The notes under the pieces: model-generated
Seen by the model: the letters and a program-made list of their open reading frames with translations, nothing else
Told to the model about the DNA's origin: nothing
The model's database searches: none
Assembly: GCA_964478335.1 (NCBI GenBank)
Contig: CAYZIC010000013.1
Coordinates: 1 to 43,238 of the forward strand
DNA from: CAYZIC01 sp964478335
GTDB lineage: Bacteria > Verrucomicrobiota > Kiritimatiellia > RFP12 > DVOR01
Reading direction: 5' to 3'
DNA length: 43,238 nt
Shown here: in pieces, positions 7,996 through 17,930 of the stretch
Numbering within the stretch: the stretch's first letter is position 1
How the letters are laid out: every line of letters begins with the position of its first letter
Position numbers and translations under genes: made by a program

Positions 7996-8892
7996 ATGGT
8001 AGATGCAATGCAAAGATTTATTGATAAAGCCAATGTCCTTATCGAGGCGGTGCCCTATATTCAGCGATTTCGTGGGCGCTATGTCGTGGTGAAGGTCGGT
8101 GGCAGTGTGATGGAATCGCCAGATAATTTGACGCGCTTGCTCTCGGATATCGCCTTTATGCGAACGGTCGGGATCAAGGTGATTTTGGTGCACGGCGGCG
8201 GTAAGGCGATTTCTCGAGGCATGGAGGCTGCGGGCATCCCGGCTAACTTTGTGCAGGGCTTGCGGGTGACGTGCGAGCAATCAATCGAGGTCGTCGAGCA
8301 GGTCATCAAGCATGAGGTCAATGCAAACCTTGTCAAGATCCTCAATAGCGATTACCATGTCTTGGCGCGCCCGCTCCATGGCGATTGGGTCATCAAGGCT
8401 CAAAAGGTGACGGGGGGCGATCCCGAAACCCATGCGTCGCTCGATTGGGGATACGTGGGCGATCCAGTCCAGGTTAAGGTCGATTCGATTACCGAAATGA
8501 CCGATGCGGGCGTGATCCCGGTCATTACCCCGCTGGGCATTGGCATCGAGGATGGCAAGCTCTACAATATCAATGCCGATGTGGCGGCGGTGGCTATCGC
8601 TAAGGCCATGAAAGTCCACAAACTCGTTTTCATCTCGGACGTGCCAGGTCTCCTGCGTGATGTCCAAGATGCTGCGTCGCTTATATCCACTTTGAGACTG
8701 GGACATATTCAGCCCCTCAAGGATAGCGGCGTCATCAGCGGCGGAATGCTGCCCAAGATCGATAGCTGTGTGGAGGCAATCACTGCAGGCGTCAAGCGTG
8801 TGCACTTGATTGACGGTCGCATGCCACACTCTTTGCTACTCGAAATTTTTACTAAACAAGGCGTAGGAACGGAGATTAAATCAGATGAGTAA
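7996..8892 (+). CDS. argB: Acetylglutamate kinase
   Basis: Phosphorylates N-acetylglutamate, the second step of arginine synthesis and often the feedback-inhibited one. The 298-residue product belongs to the amino acid kinase family. VVVKVGGSVM and LVHGGGKAIS form the phosphate and ATP-binding loops near the N-terminus, and the nucleotide-binding C-terminal half includes NINADVAAVAIAKAM. GTG 7987, ATG 7990 and ATG 7996 are all in frame. AAGGAG (7982-7987) is best spaced, 8 nt, to ATG 7996. The stop overlaps the argD start by 8 bp, implying translational coupling. Confidence 0.95.
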   Translation: MVDAMQRFIDKANVLIEAVPYIQRFRGRYVVVKVGGSVMESPDNLTRLLSDIAFMRTVGIKVILVHGGGKAISRGMEAAGIPANFVQGLRVTCEQSIEVVEQVIKHEVNANLVKILNSDYHVLARPLHGDWVIKAQKVTGGDPETHASLDWGYVGDPVQVKVDSITEMTDAGVIPVITPLGIGIEDGKLYNINADVAAVAIAKAMKVHKLVFISDVPGLLRDVQDAASLISTLRLGHIQPLKDSGVISGGMLPKIDSCVEAITAGVKRVHLIDGRMPHSLLLEIFTKQGVGTEIKSDE

Positions 8893-10078
8893 TAAGAATC
8901 AAGACATCGCAGATTTGTACAATATGTATCTAATGAGCACCTATGCTCCTCATGTCGCATTAGTTGAGGGCAAGGGCAGCCGCGTGCGTGACATCGATGG
9001 CATGCAGTATTTGGATTTCACCTCAGGTATCGCAACCTTGGCTTGTGGACACAATCGCCCTGAAATCATCGAAGCGGTCAAGCAACAAGCTGGCCAAATG
9101 ATGCATATGTCCAACCTGTACTACAATGTCAACATGGTCCTCTTGGCCCAAAAGCTCTCCAAGGCTGCTGGCGGTGGCAAGTGCTTTTTCTGCAACTCGG
9201 GTACCGAGGCGAATGAGGCGATGGTCAAGCTCGCTCGTGCTTGGGGCCACGACCAGGGTAAGTACGAGGTCATCACCATGAATAAGTCTTTTCATGGGCG
9301 TACGCTGGCCATGTGCGCAGCTACCGCTCAAGAGAAGATCCAAAAGGGCTTTGACCCGATGCCAACTGGCTTTGCCTATGCGGACTTTAATGATATCGAA
9401 TCTGTCAAGGCGGCTATCAACGACAAGACCGTGGCAATCATGCTCGAATTAGTCCAGGGTGAAGGCGGCGTCTTGCCTGCTGAACAAGATTTTGTCGCTC
9501 AGGTCCGCGAATTGTGCGACCAAAAGGGCCTCTTGATGCTCGTCGACGAAATCCAAACTGGCATGGGCCGTACGGGCTCGCTCTTTGCTTGGGAGCAGTA
9601 TGGGATCCGTCCTGATGTCTTCTCTTTGGCCAAGGCACTTGGTGGCGGGTTGCCTCTCGGTGCAATCGTCGCAAAGCCCGAATGCTCTGACGTCTTCCAG
9701 CCTGGCATGCACGGCACTACCTTTGGCGGTAACCCTGTCGCTTGCGCGGCTGCTCTCGCCGTCCTCGATGTCATCGAAAACAACGACCTCTGCGCTCGCG
9801 CTAAGGAATCTGGCGAAATCCTCATGGAGGCCCTCGAAGGTTTCGCAGAAGCTTACCCCCAAGTCTTGGCCGTCCGCGGTATGGGATTGATGGTCGGCCT
9901 CGTCGTCGATGGCTCTGCTAAGGAAATCGTCGACACCTGCCGCAACATGGGATTGCTCTGCTGCACCGCTGGCGAACACGTCGTCCGCTTCTTGCCCGCA
10001 CTCACCGTGAGCGAACGCGACATCGAGGAAGCTCTCGATATGCTCGGTGATGCTTTCGAAGAGCTCTACGCTAAATAA
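8885..10078 (+). CDS. argD: Acetylornithine aminotransferase
   Basis: A PLP-dependent class III aminotransferase converting N-acetylglutamate semialdehyde to N-acetylornithine. The 397-residue product is of normal length. The family blocks FCNSGTEANEAMVKLAR, the LVDEIQTGMGRTG aspartate motif and FSLAKALGGGLPLGA are present, with the Schiff-base lysine near residue 250. It overlaps argB by 8 bp and precedes argG by 42 bp. ArgD can also act as succinyldiaminopimelate aminotransferase, so a dual role in lysine synthesis is possible. The argC, argF and argH genes are not in this window. Confidence 0.95.
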   Translation: MSNKNQDIADLYNMYLMSTYAPHVALVEGKGSRVRDIDGMQYLDFTSGIATLACGHNRPEIIEAVKQQAGQMMHMSNLYYNVNMVLLAQKLSKAAGGGKCFFCNSGTEANEAMVKLARAWGHDQGKYEVITMNKSFHGRTLAMCAATAQEKIQKGFDPMPTGFAYADFNDIESVKAAINDKTVAIMLELVQGEGGVLPAEQDFVAQVRELCDQKGLLMLVDEIQTGMGRTGSLFAWEQYGIRPDVFSLAKALGGGLPLGAIVAKPECSDVFQPGMHGTTFGGNPVACAAALAVLDVIENNDLCARAKESGEILMEALEGFAEAYPQVLAVRGMGLMVGLVVDGSAKEIVDTCRNMGLLCCTAGEHVVRFLPALTVSERDIEEALDMLGDAFEELYAK

Positions 10079-10120
10079 TTTAACCATTCATACACATCAT
10101 TATTAATAGGAGATATTAAA

Positions 10121-11362
10121 ATGGCTCTCTCAATCAAAGACCTCAAAGGCAAAGTCGCTGGCACTTGCGTGTCGGGCGGTTTGGATTCTCGTACCATCGC
10201 TAAGTTGATGGTCGAGGAAGGTGTCAAGGTCATCGGTTTCACCGGTGGCATTGGCCAACCTGACGAAAAGGACATCAACGATGTCGCTACCCGTATGTCT
10301 GTCTGCGGTATCGAAACTGTCATCGTTGACTTGCGCAACGAAATGGCTGACGCTTGCTACGAAGCGATCAAGGCTCAAGCCATGTACGACGGCGGCTACT
10401 GGAACTCCACCGGCATCGGCCGTGCAGTCACCATCAAGGGCCTCGTCACCGAAATGAAAAAGCGCGGCTGCGATGTCCTCGTCCATGGCGCTACTGGCCG
10501 TGGCAACGACCAAATGCGTATCGAGCGCTACACCAATGTCTTCGCTCCGGATATGAAGGTCTACGCTCCTTGGCGTGACGCTGTCCTCCTCGAGAAATTC
10601 CCTGGACGCACCCAAATGGTCGACTACTTAGCTCAATACGGCATCGAAGCTTTTGCTGGCGGTAAGAAAAAGTACTCCACCGACGCGAACCTCGCTGGTC
10701 TCTCTCACGAAGCTGAAGACCTCGAATCCATGGAAACCTCCATGTCCATCGTCGAGCCCACCATGGGCGTCTGGCCTCAACAGGCTCCTGACACCCCGGA
10801 AACCGTGACCATCCGTTTCGAAAAGGGTCGCGCTGTCCAAATCAATGGCGCTGATGTCTCCCCGCTCGAAGGCATGGTCTTGGCGAATACCATCGGTGGT
10901 CGCAACGGTATCGGCATGAAGCACGCTCTCGAAAACCGCATCATCGGCACCAAGAGCCGTGGCGTTTACGAAGCTCCCGGTATGGAATTGCTCGGTACCG
11001 CAATCCGCTACGTCTACCAAGCCACCATGGCTCGCCGCGAGACGGCATTTTTCATGAGCTTGTCTAAGCTCATCACCGACCAGATCTACGATGGCCACTA
11101 CTTTGACCCCGTCTGCGTTGCTGCTCGCGCTGCTGTCGATACCTTGGCTCAATACGCCAATGGCACCGTCACTCTCAGCCTCTACAAGGGTAACATCTTC
11201 TTTGATGCATTGACCGATTGCCCCGCAACGATCTACAACGAAGAAGACTCCTCCATGGAAGCTTCCGACGGCATCAGCCCTGTCAGCTCACAAGGCTTCG
11301 CTGAAGTCCAGAGCGTCGAAGCCATCTCCTTGGCTAAGGCTGGCCAAATCGCTGGCATCTAA
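10121..11362 (+). CDS. argG: Argininosuccinate synthase
   Basis: Joins citrulline and aspartate using ATP. The 413-residue product has the N-type PP-loop SGGLDS near residue 19, GATGRGNDQMRIE in the middle, and NTIGGRNGIGMKHALENRI further on. It differs from many ArgG proteins in the first loop (GTCVSGGLDSRTIAK rather than the usual AYSGGLDTS) and appears to belong to a divergent branch. A Shine-Dalgarno AGGAGAT (10109-10115) precedes the ATG. Codon use is strongly biased here, suggesting high expression. Last gene of the arg operon, with two hairpins just downstream. Confidence 0.93.
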   Translation: MALSIKDLKGKVAGTCVSGGLDSRTIAKLMVEEGVKVIGFTGGIGQPDEKDINDVATRMSVCGIETVIVDLRNEMADACYEAIKAQAMYDGGYWNSTGIGRAVTIKGLVTEMKKRGCDVLVHGATGRGNDQMRIERYTNVFAPDMKVYAPWRDAVLLEKFPGRTQMVDYLAQYGIEAFAGGKKKYSTDANLAGLSHEAEDLESMETSMSIVEPTMGVWPQQAPDTPETVTIRFEKGRAVQINGADVSPLEGMVLANTIGGRNGIGMKHALENRIIGTKSRGVYEAPGMELLGTAIRYVYQATMARRETAFFMSLSKLITDQIYDGHYFDPVCVAARAAVDTLAQYANGTVTLSLYKGNIFFDALTDCPATIYNEEDSSMEASDGISPVSSQGFAEVQSVEAISLAKAGQIAGI

Positions 11363-11367
11363 GCCCA

Positions 11368-11417
11368 ATCAGCAGCCATCTGCTGATCAAAAAGCCGCTC
11401 TATCGAGCGGCTTTTTT
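11368..11417 (+). terminator. Double-hairpin terminator after argG
   Basis: The hairpin ATCAGCAG-CCAT-CTGCTGAT (11368-11387) is followed directly by AAAAAGCCGCTC-TATC-GAGCGGCTTTTTT (11389-11417). The second is a textbook terminator; the first may add stability. Confidence 0.92.
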
Positions 11418-11488
11418 CCCTCTTGAGAGCTTATTGACCTCGATAGGTGCACCGATGAAAGTTTCCTTGGCTTGGCTGGCTTTTACGC

Positions 11489-11517
11489 TTGAAACTTCAA
11501 GCAAAATAAGGTACACT
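11489..11517 (+). promoter_or_regulatory. Promoter of the first R-M operon (and probably smc)
   Basis: TTGAAA (11489-11494) and TACACT (11512-11517) are 17 bp apart, about 42 bp before the methyltransferase ATG. The argG terminator lies just upstream, so this is the only evident promoter for the methyltransferase, endonuclease and smc unit. Confidence 0.65.
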
Positions 11518-11558
11518 AGGGCTTTCTTTACTCAATCTTAAATGACACGGATAGACAC

Positions 11559-12956
11559 ATGGATTATTCATTACCAGAATTAGAAGATTTGCATCTCGAC
11601 GAAGAGCAGTTGACCTTTATGAAAGAGCTGTATCAAGTGGAGAATACTGCAAGTCGTCCAGCCACAAAGCGTCGTCTGCTCTCACTGTTTTCTGGTGGAG
11701 GTGGTATGGATCTTGGTTTTGAGGGTGGCTTTAGCGTACACCGTGCTTGTGTGAATGAGCTCTTTTATGCCAATTGGCTCGCCGAACCAGTGCCTGGCAA
11801 GGCTGATTGGGTGCGTCTACCCACGACCTCTTTTGAGACGGTCTTTGCTAATGACATTGAGCCTGCCGCAGCCCGTGCATGGCGTTACTATTTTGCAAAG
11901 AGGCACTCTGTCGAAGGTCGCTACCAGACTCGCAGTGTTGTCGATCTGGTCAAAGACCACGAGGCTGGTAAGTTTGAGTTTCCCGCAAAGATTGATATCG
12001 TCACGGGGGGATTCCCTTGCAATGACTTTAGCGTGGCGGGCAAGCGTAATGGATTTGATAGCCACCGGTCGCATACGGGTGAGCTGCGCTCTGGTGAGGA
12101 AGCCTCCGCAGAATCGCGTGGTAAGCTCTATTGGTGGATGAAGCAAGTTGTCGAGATCACAAAGCCCAAGGTCTTTGTCGCCGAAAATGTCAAGGGTCTC
12201 GTCTCTCTGGCTAATGTTAAGAAGATTATTGAGGATGACTTTAGGCATATCTCAGGGGGGTATCTTGTGGTACCTGCGCAGGTGCTTTTTGCGCCAGACT
12301 ATGGCGTGCCACAGACCCGTGAGCGTGTGATCTTTATCGGGTTGCGCAAAGACCAGCTCAAGCCAGAGGCTCTCGAGGCGCTCTCTCTGCCTGTCGTTGC
12401 CTCGGACTATTCTCTCTACCCTCCTGCCACTCATGCAATCGTAACTACGAAGCTCTTGAAGAAGTATGTGCCTGTGGGTCAAGTCTTCGCAGATCTCGTT
12501 GAACCCGAGCTCGCACAGGATCTCAGCCAAAAGACCTTCTCTCAAGCTAAGTTTATGGGCACGCATTGTCAAGGGCAAAAGGAAGTAGATCTTACCCAAC
12601 TCGCCCCAACGATTCGAGCAGAACATCATGGTAATATCGAGTATCGCCGTTTGAGTGCTGAGCATGGTGGTAAGCATCATGACGAATTGGCTAAAGGCTT
12701 GCCAGAGCGTCGCCTCACTGTTAGGGAATGTGCCCGCGTGCAGACCTTTCCTGACGACTACGACTTTGTGATCAATAAGGTCGAACCAGACCGTGTCACT
12801 TGGTCGGATGATAATCTGATGGGATCGTCGCGAGCGAACTATTTGAATTCAACGGCGGGCTATCGTATTATTGGTAACGCCGTGCCACCATTGCTTGCCT
12901 ATCACATTGCCCATCGCTTAGAAGTGCTGTGGGATCGTCTCTTTATCGAGGAGTAG
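11559..12956 (+). CDS. DNA (cytosine-5) methyltransferase of type II R-M system 1
   Basis: Methylates C5 of cytosine in an unknown target to protect host DNA from the partner nuclease. The 465-residue product has the ordered C5-methylase motifs. Motif I is LSLFSGGGGMDLGF near 41-54. Motif IV is GGFPCNDFSVAG with catalytic Cys near 154; PCN replaces the common PCQ. Motif VI is FVAENVKGL and motif VIII is QTRERVIFIGL. A target-recognition stretch follows (about 290-385), then VQTFPDDYDF and motif X IGNAVPPLLAYHIA. A long insert between motifs I and IV enlarges the protein. The endonuclease gene starts 4 bp after the stop. Specificity cannot be read from sequence alone. Confidence 0.93.
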   Translation: MDYSLPELEDLHLDEEQLTFMKELYQVENTASRPATKRRLLSLFSGGGGMDLGFEGGFSVHRACVNELFYANWLAEPVPGKADWVRLPTTSFETVFANDIEPAAARAWRYYFAKRHSVEGRYQTRSVVDLVKDHEAGKFEFPAKIDIVTGGFPCNDFSVAGKRNGFDSHRSHTGELRSGEEASAESRGKLYWWMKQVVEITKPKVFVAENVKGLVSLANVKKIIEDDFRHISGGYLVVPAQVLFAPDYGVPQTRERVIFIGLRKDQLKPEALEALSLPVVASDYSLYPPATHAIVTTKLLKKYVPVGQVFADLVEPELAQDLSQKTFSQAKFMGTHCQGQKEVDLTQLAPTIRAEHHGNIEYRRLSAEHGGKHHDELAKGLPERRLTVRECARVQTFPDDYDFVINKVEPDRVTWSDDNLMGSSRANYLNSTAGYRIIGNAVPPLLAYHIAHRLEVLWDRLFIEE

Positions 12957-12960
12957 GATT

Positions 12961-14019
12961 ATGGTTTATTCTGAGAATCGCCAAGCACATCAAGACGAAT
13001 TTGAATCGCTCCTCTCGCAAACTTGCGAGCAGATCCGGCAGGCGTATCAGAATAAGGCATATACGCCTGCAGAGTTTGAAGAGGTCGTCTTTGTCGCAAT
13101 GACTCAGGTGGCTGTCGGCACGATCTTTGAGGGTACCATTCGACTCATTTCTGGTCATAAGTTCCCTGATATTGTCGCCTACAACTACTATGGGGTCGAG
13201 GTTAAGCTCACGCAGCAAGATCACTGGACGACGATGGGTAATAGCATCCTAGAGAGCTGTCGAATCCCAGGTGTAGAGCGCATTTACCTCTTGATGGGCA
13301 AGCTCGGAGGACAGATGGATGTGAGATTTCGAGTCTATTATGAGTGTGTCAAAGACGTCGCAGTGACCCATTCCCCTCGCTATTTACTCGATATGAACCT
13401 CCCTGTTGGCGAGTCGGTATTTGATCACTTACAGCTCGACTATGACCACGTGCGAAACGCTGAAAACCCCATCCAGATTTTCGTCGATTACTACTCTAAG
13501 CTCTTAAAGCCAGGAGAAGAGCCTGCTTGGTGGATGAATCCAAGTCAAGCTCAAGAGCTGAAGGCTACGCCTCTGCGGATTACCTTTTGGAAGGATTTGC
13601 CAAAGGATATGCGAGTGAAGATTCTTGGAGAGTTCTTCTTTCTCTTTCCTGAATTATTTACAGGTGGATCGGTCAAGTATGAGGCCTGTGCGCTTTATTT
13701 GATCAAAGAGTATGGCGTGATTAATGCCTCCTTACGAGATGTCTTTTCGGCGGGTGGCAAGAGTATCGAGCGCTTCGGTGAAAAGACTTTTAAAGACTGC
13801 TCGAGCATCTATCGTCATTTTAATCTTGCGAAAGAGAGCTTCGTCACGGCGCTCAAGACGTTGCCCCTCGAGATTTGCCAATCCTATAATCCGCAGTATC
13901 GTCACCTCTCTCCGCTCCCTGAGCAACGCTTTACGTGCTGGACTAAACTCTTTTGTGCATCTGCAACCAAGCGTAGCCTACACAAGGCAATTGTCGCTGA
14001 TATCAAAACTCTGATCTAA
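12961..14019 (+). CDS. Probable type II restriction endonuclease 1 (PD-(D/E)xK)
   Basis: A 352-residue protein encoded right after a C5-methyltransferase, which strongly suggests it is the partner nuclease. The N-terminal third carries PD (residues 69-70), nine residues, then EVK (80-82), within HKFPDIVAYNYYGVEVKLTQ. This is the classic metal-binding PD-(D/E)xK active-site spacing. The rest does not match a family I can name. The ATG follows a GGAG-containing sequence at the end of the methyltransferase gene. Its stop is only 5 bp before smc, so the nuclease and smc are probably co-transcribed. Nuclease assignment is from motif plus context. Confidence 0.8.
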   Translation: MVYSENRQAHQDEFESLLSQTCEQIRQAYQNKAYTPAEFEEVVFVAMTQVAVGTIFEGTIRLISGHKFPDIVAYNYYGVEVKLTQQDHWTTMGNSILESCRIPGVERIYLLMGKLGGQMDVRFRVYYECVKDVAVTHSPRYLLDMNLPVGESVFDHLQLDYDHVRNAENPIQIFVDYYSKLLKPGEEPAWWMNPSQAQELKATPLRITFWKDLPKDMRVKILGEFFFLFPELFTGGSVKYEACALYLIKEYGVINASLRDVFSAGGKSIERFGEKTFKDCSSIYRHFNLAKESFVTALKTLPLEICQSYNPQYRHLSPLPEQRFTCWTKLFCASATKRSLHKAIVADIKTLI

Positions 14020-14024
14020 CTATT

Positions 14025-17000
14025 ATGTATCTAAAGCAACTCGAAATCCAAGGCTTCAAATCTTTTGCAGATCGCACACGGCTCACCTTTGAGCCGGGGA
14101 TGATTGCGATTGTCGGGCCAAATGGCTGCGGCAAGAGCAATGTCTCGGACGCGATCCGTTGGGTCTTGGGCGAACAGCGCCCGTCGGCGTTGCGGTGTGG
14201 TAAGATGCAGGATTTGATCTTTAATGGGACCGACTCGCGTAAGCCGGTGGGCATGGCGGAGGTTTCGCTGGTCTTTAGCGATTGCGAAAAGGTCTTGGGC
14301 ACCGACTACAATGAGGTGACAATCACGCGCCGGGTGCACCGCACGGGTGAGAATCTCTATTTCCTCAACAAGGTGCAGTGTCGTCTCAAGGATCTGCAGC
14401 GGCTCTTTATGGGCACGGGTGTGGGTACGACCTCTTATTCGGTGATGGCGCAGGGGCAGATCGATGCGATCTTGTCCTCGAAGCCTGAGGACCGCCGGGC
14501 GGTCTTTGAGGAGGCGGCGGGTGTCACCAAGTTTAAGGCCGACCGTAAGGAGGCCATGCGCAAGATCGAACAGACCGAGGCGAATTTGACGCGCCTGGAG
14601 GATATTTTGCGCGAGGTCGCTCGCCAGATCGCTAGCTTGCAGCGGCAGGCCGAAAAGGCTGAGCAGTTTAAGCGTCTCCAAGCGCAGCTCCAGGAGCTCG
14701 ACTTGGCGGTGAATACACTGCGTATGAGGGCTTTTGAGGAGCAGATCGCTGGCGCGGCAATCGATTTGGCCGCTGAGCAGGGCAAGATCTCTCAGTATCA
14801 GCAGGCCAATGAGGAGCTTGCGGTGCAGATTGCCTCGGTCGAGGCGCAAATGGCTGAGGCGGAGGCGCAGATCAATGTCCTGACCGAATCGCTGGCTCAG
14901 GCTCGCGCCAAGCAGACGCGCGCTGATGAGATCATCCGTACCAATACGCAGCGTATTCAGGAGTATGAGCTTTGGCTCAAACGCGATGCCGCCGAATGCG
15001 ACGAACTGCGCACCCAAAGCCTCGCCTCGACTGAGTCTCCTGATGCGGAGGCGGCAATCGATTTGGAGGCCTTTGAAGAGGAGGCGCTGGTTGCGGAGCA
15101 GGATATGGAGGAGGCGCAGGCGAACTTTGACGACCACCAGCAAACGTTGGTCGGTCTGCGTGATCGGCTGGCTCATGCTCGCGATCGCCAGTTGGCGGTC
15201 GAGCACCATTTGACGACTTGCCAAGGGCAGTTGGTGGACTTTGAGCGGCGCCAACGCGAAGCGCTCGCCAAGCACCAGGAGCTCTTGCTCAAGCAAGAAG
15301 AATCCGCCGCACGGCAAGTGCTGGCTGATGAGACATTTGAGCAGGCTCAAGAAGCCTTTGACCTCGCGCAGGAAACCATTGAGCTGGCGCGAGAGGAATT
15401 GATTGAGGTCGATGAGTCGCGCAGTTATCGCGCGGCTGACCTCCAAGAAAAGCAAGCCGCTCGCGAGGCTCTACTCTCGAGTCGTACGGCATTGCTGGCT
15501 AAGATTGATGTGCTCTCTGCGCCGTTGGCTGATCAAGCGGGGGCGGCGTTGTCGCGATTGCTCGATCCCGCAAATCCCCTGGGTGTGGCATCGGGAGATC
15601 TGGTGGGAGCCTTTGCCGATGTGATCGGCCTCAAGGCTGATGCGCCTGCCATTTTGGCGACGGTCTTTGGCCCTTGGGCGGGTGCCATGGTGGTCGCTGA
15701 TGCAGACGCTGCCAAACGGGTTTTGGCGCGATTGACAGGCGAGGCTGCAGGCCTCGCAGTCGACTTGCTCGTCGCACAGACTCCAAGCACCGCTGCATCC
15801 CACCCGCTCGAATCATGGGTCCGCTGTGAGGAGGCTCTTAAGCCGCTGGTACGGCGTCTCTTGGCGCAGGACACATTGCTCGATGGCATGACGAGCCTTT
15901 CGCCGGATGGGGATATTCGCCGCCATCCTGTGATGGATCGTCAGGATCCCTTGATGCGTCAAGGCTTGGTCGATGAGCTCGAATCCCAGTTGGCGCAGAT
16001 CGAGGCGCAGATCACCACGGCCGATGGCGAGATTGCTCGCATTGAGGCGGAGATCGATGCCATGACCAGCCAATGGAATCGCGCCAAACAGGCCCTCGAA
16101 AAGGCCCAGCATACCCTCGCCCAAACAGAGGCGGTCTTGACCGTGGCCAAGCGGGGCGCAATCCAAGCCCGCGAAGAGGCTCTTCGGCAGGCGGATGCCT
16201 TTGCCGCATGGCAGTCGACCAGCGAGGGCGCCCTCCAAGATCGCGATGCGCTGCAGCAAGCTCTCGTAGCTGATGAAGCCCAGCGCGAAGAGATCGTCAA
16301 GCTGCTCGCTCAGGGCAACCAAGAGCAAACTGCACTCGAAGCCGCCACCGCAGTCCTTTCGTCGCGCTTGACCGAGGCGCGCATTCGTTGCGCGGGGATC
16401 AATCAGCAACGTAACCATCTAACCGCTCAGCGCGAAGCCCAACAGCGCCGCATCGAGGATATCAAGCGCACCATTGCCGCTCGCGAAGCCTCCATGCAGA
16501 CTTACCATCAAGCCATTGCCAAGCTCCAGCAGGAAATCGCCGACTTGACTCAAGCTCAAGCCCCCATGGATGAGGAAAATCAATCCATCGTCTCCGCCAT
16601 CGAGGCGGTGCGTGCCCATAAGCAAGCACTCGACCAAACCCGTCAAGCGCACTTCGCATCCTCTAAGGAGAATGCCCTCTGTGCCGAGCGCAGCCAACAA
16701 ACCGCCTCCAAGCTCGAGGTCGCCTTGGCCGAAGCCCGCCTCAAGCGCCACACCCTCCTCGAACGCCTCTGCGCAGACTATGCCTTGACCGAGCAGACCC
16801 TGCCGCCACCACCAGAAACCCTCCCGATGCCAGAGGACGAATGCGATGCGACCATCGCCAAACTGACTGCGCAGATCGCAGCGCTCGGATCGGTCAACCT
16901 CTTGGCGATCCAGGAATTTGAGGCGCTTCAAGAGCGTCAGGCATTTATGCAAGGCCAGTATGATGATTTGATGCTTAGCAAAACGCAAATCCTCGACCTC

Positions 17001-17480
17001 ATTCAGACCATCAATACCACCTCGGGTCAGCGCTTTAGAGATACCTTTAACCAAGCGAACGCCAACTTCTCGGCGATGTTTTCCAGGCTTTTTCATGGGG
17101 GTGAGGCAAAGTTGATCCTCCTCGAAAACAAAGAGGACCCCTTAGAGTGCGGCATCGACATCATCGCCCGCCCCCCAGGCAAAAAGCCCCAAACCATCTC
17201 GCTACTCTCAGGTGGTGAACGCACCATGACTGCAGTTTCATTGCTCTTTGCAATCTTCCTAATCAAGCCGGCGCCATTCTGCCTCTTAGACGAATTGGAT
17301 GCTGCGTTGGACGATTCAAATATCGGCCGCTTCGTAGCGGCCCTTAAGGACTTTCTTGTCCATTCTCAATTCTTAATCATCACACACAATCAGCACACGA
17401 TTGCTGGTTCGGACATCGTCTACGGTATTACCATGCCCGAAAAGGGCATCTCCAAAGCCCTCTCCATCAAGCTCGGCTAG
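14025..17480 (+). CDS. smc: Chromosome segregation protein SMC
   Basis: The core ATPase of bacterial condensin, which extrudes DNA loops and helps segregate chromosomes. The 1151-residue product has full architecture. The N-terminal head starts MYLKQLEIQGFKSFADRT with Walker A GPNGCGKSN at about 31-39. A long Glu/Gln/Ala-rich coiled coil runs from about 170 to 500. The hinge lies about 500-650 and the returning coiled coil to about 960. The C-terminal head has the ABC signature LLSGGERTMTAVSLLF near 1060 and Walker B FCLLDELDAALDD near 1085-1097. No own promoter is visible in the 5 bp separating it from the endonuclease gene, so it seems to depend on the R-M promoter. ScpA and ScpB are not in the window. 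Confidence 0.96.
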   Translation: MYLKQLEIQGFKSFADRTRLTFEPGMIAIVGPNGCGKSNVSDAIRWVLGEQRPSALRCGKMQDLIFNGTDSRKPVGMAEVSLVFSDCEKVLGTDYNEVTITRRVHRTGENLYFLNKVQCRLKDLQRLFMGTGVGTTSYSVMAQGQIDAILSSKPEDRRAVFEEAAGVTKFKADRKEAMRKIEQTEANLTRLEDILREVARQIASLQRQAEKAEQFKRLQAQLQELDLAVNTLRMRAFEEQIAGAAIDLAAEQGKISQYQQANEELAVQIASVEAQMAEAEAQINVLTESLAQARAKQTRADEIIRTNTQRIQEYELWLKRDAAECDELRTQSLASTESPDAEAAIDLEAFEEEALVAEQDMEEAQANFDDHQQTLVGLRDRLAHARDRQLAVEHHLTTCQGQLVDFERRQREALAKHQELLLKQEESAARQVLADETFEQAQEAFDLAQETIELAREELIEVDESRSYRAADLQEKQAAREALLSSRTALLAKIDVLSAPLADQAGAALSRLLDPANPLGVASGDLVGAFADVIGLKADAPAILATVFGPWAGAMVVADADAAKRVLARLTGEAAGLAVDLLVAQTPSTAASHPLESWVRCEEALKPLVRRLLAQDTLLDGMTSLSPDGDIRRHPVMDRQDPLMRQGLVDELESQLAQIEAQITTADGEIARIEAEIDAMTSQWNRAKQALEKAQHTLAQTEAVLTVAKRGAIQAREEALRQADAFAAWQSTSEGALQDRDALQQALVADEAQREEIVKLLAQGNQEQTALEAATAVLSSRLTEARIRCAGINQQRNHLTAQREAQQRRIEDIKRTIAAREASMQTYHQAIAKLQQEIADLTQAQAPMDEENQSIVSAIEAVRAHKQALDQTRQAHFASSKENALCAERSQQTASKLEVALAEARLKRHTLLERLCADYALTEQTLPPPPETLPMPEDECDATIAKLTAQIAALGSVNLLAIQEFEALQERQAFMQGQYDDLMLSKTQILDLIQTINTTSGQRFRDTFNQANANFSAMFSRLFHGGEAKLILLENKEDPLECGIDIIARPPGKKPQTISLLSGGERTMTAVSLLFAIFLIKPAPFCLLDELDAALDDSNIGRFVAALKDFLVHSQFLIITHNQHTIAGSDIVYGITMPEKGISKALSIKLG

Positions 17481-17900
17481 GGACTGCCAGATGTCTCCCG
17501 CTGAGAGGCGGAGTGCGCAGAGAGCACTGCCAGATGGACACGGTCGCCTGCGTCGGGCGGTCAGCGTGGGGGATTGGGGAGCTCGGGTCAGGGACATTGG
17601 GTGCTCGCCGCCCCAAACCCTGGCAGGCCATCCCTGCGGTCGGCCTATGATAGGGGGCTAGGGCGAGGGTCGCCTCCCACCCCTATAACCCCTAGCCAGA
17701 CGTGGCAGTCCGGCGACAGGACAAAATAAACGGCAGGGGCAAGCCCCTGCTTGCTTACGGCTTGGTGCCGTAAGCCGCTCGCTGCGCTCGCTAGGATTGG
17801 TCAGGGGCGGTGGATCGAGTCAGGGGTATGGGCGGGCTGGTGTGGATGGTGGTGGCGTGAGGCTATGATCAGCTAACGCCAGCGAGTTACCCAAATCCCA
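17481..17900. repeat. Mosaic repeat spacer between smc and rpe
   Basis: No gene seen. Contains the GGACTGCCAGA module (also in several other spacers), a partial copy of repeat A (17661-17720), and two strong hairpins: GCAGGGGC-AA-GCCCCTGC (about 17732-17749) and CTTACGGC-TTGGT-GCCGTAAG (about 17754-17774). The latter may terminate the flanking convergent genes, but no T-run follows. Confidence 0.75.
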
Positions 17901-17930
17901 AACTCTAACTCCTAAAATCCTCAAGGCTCT

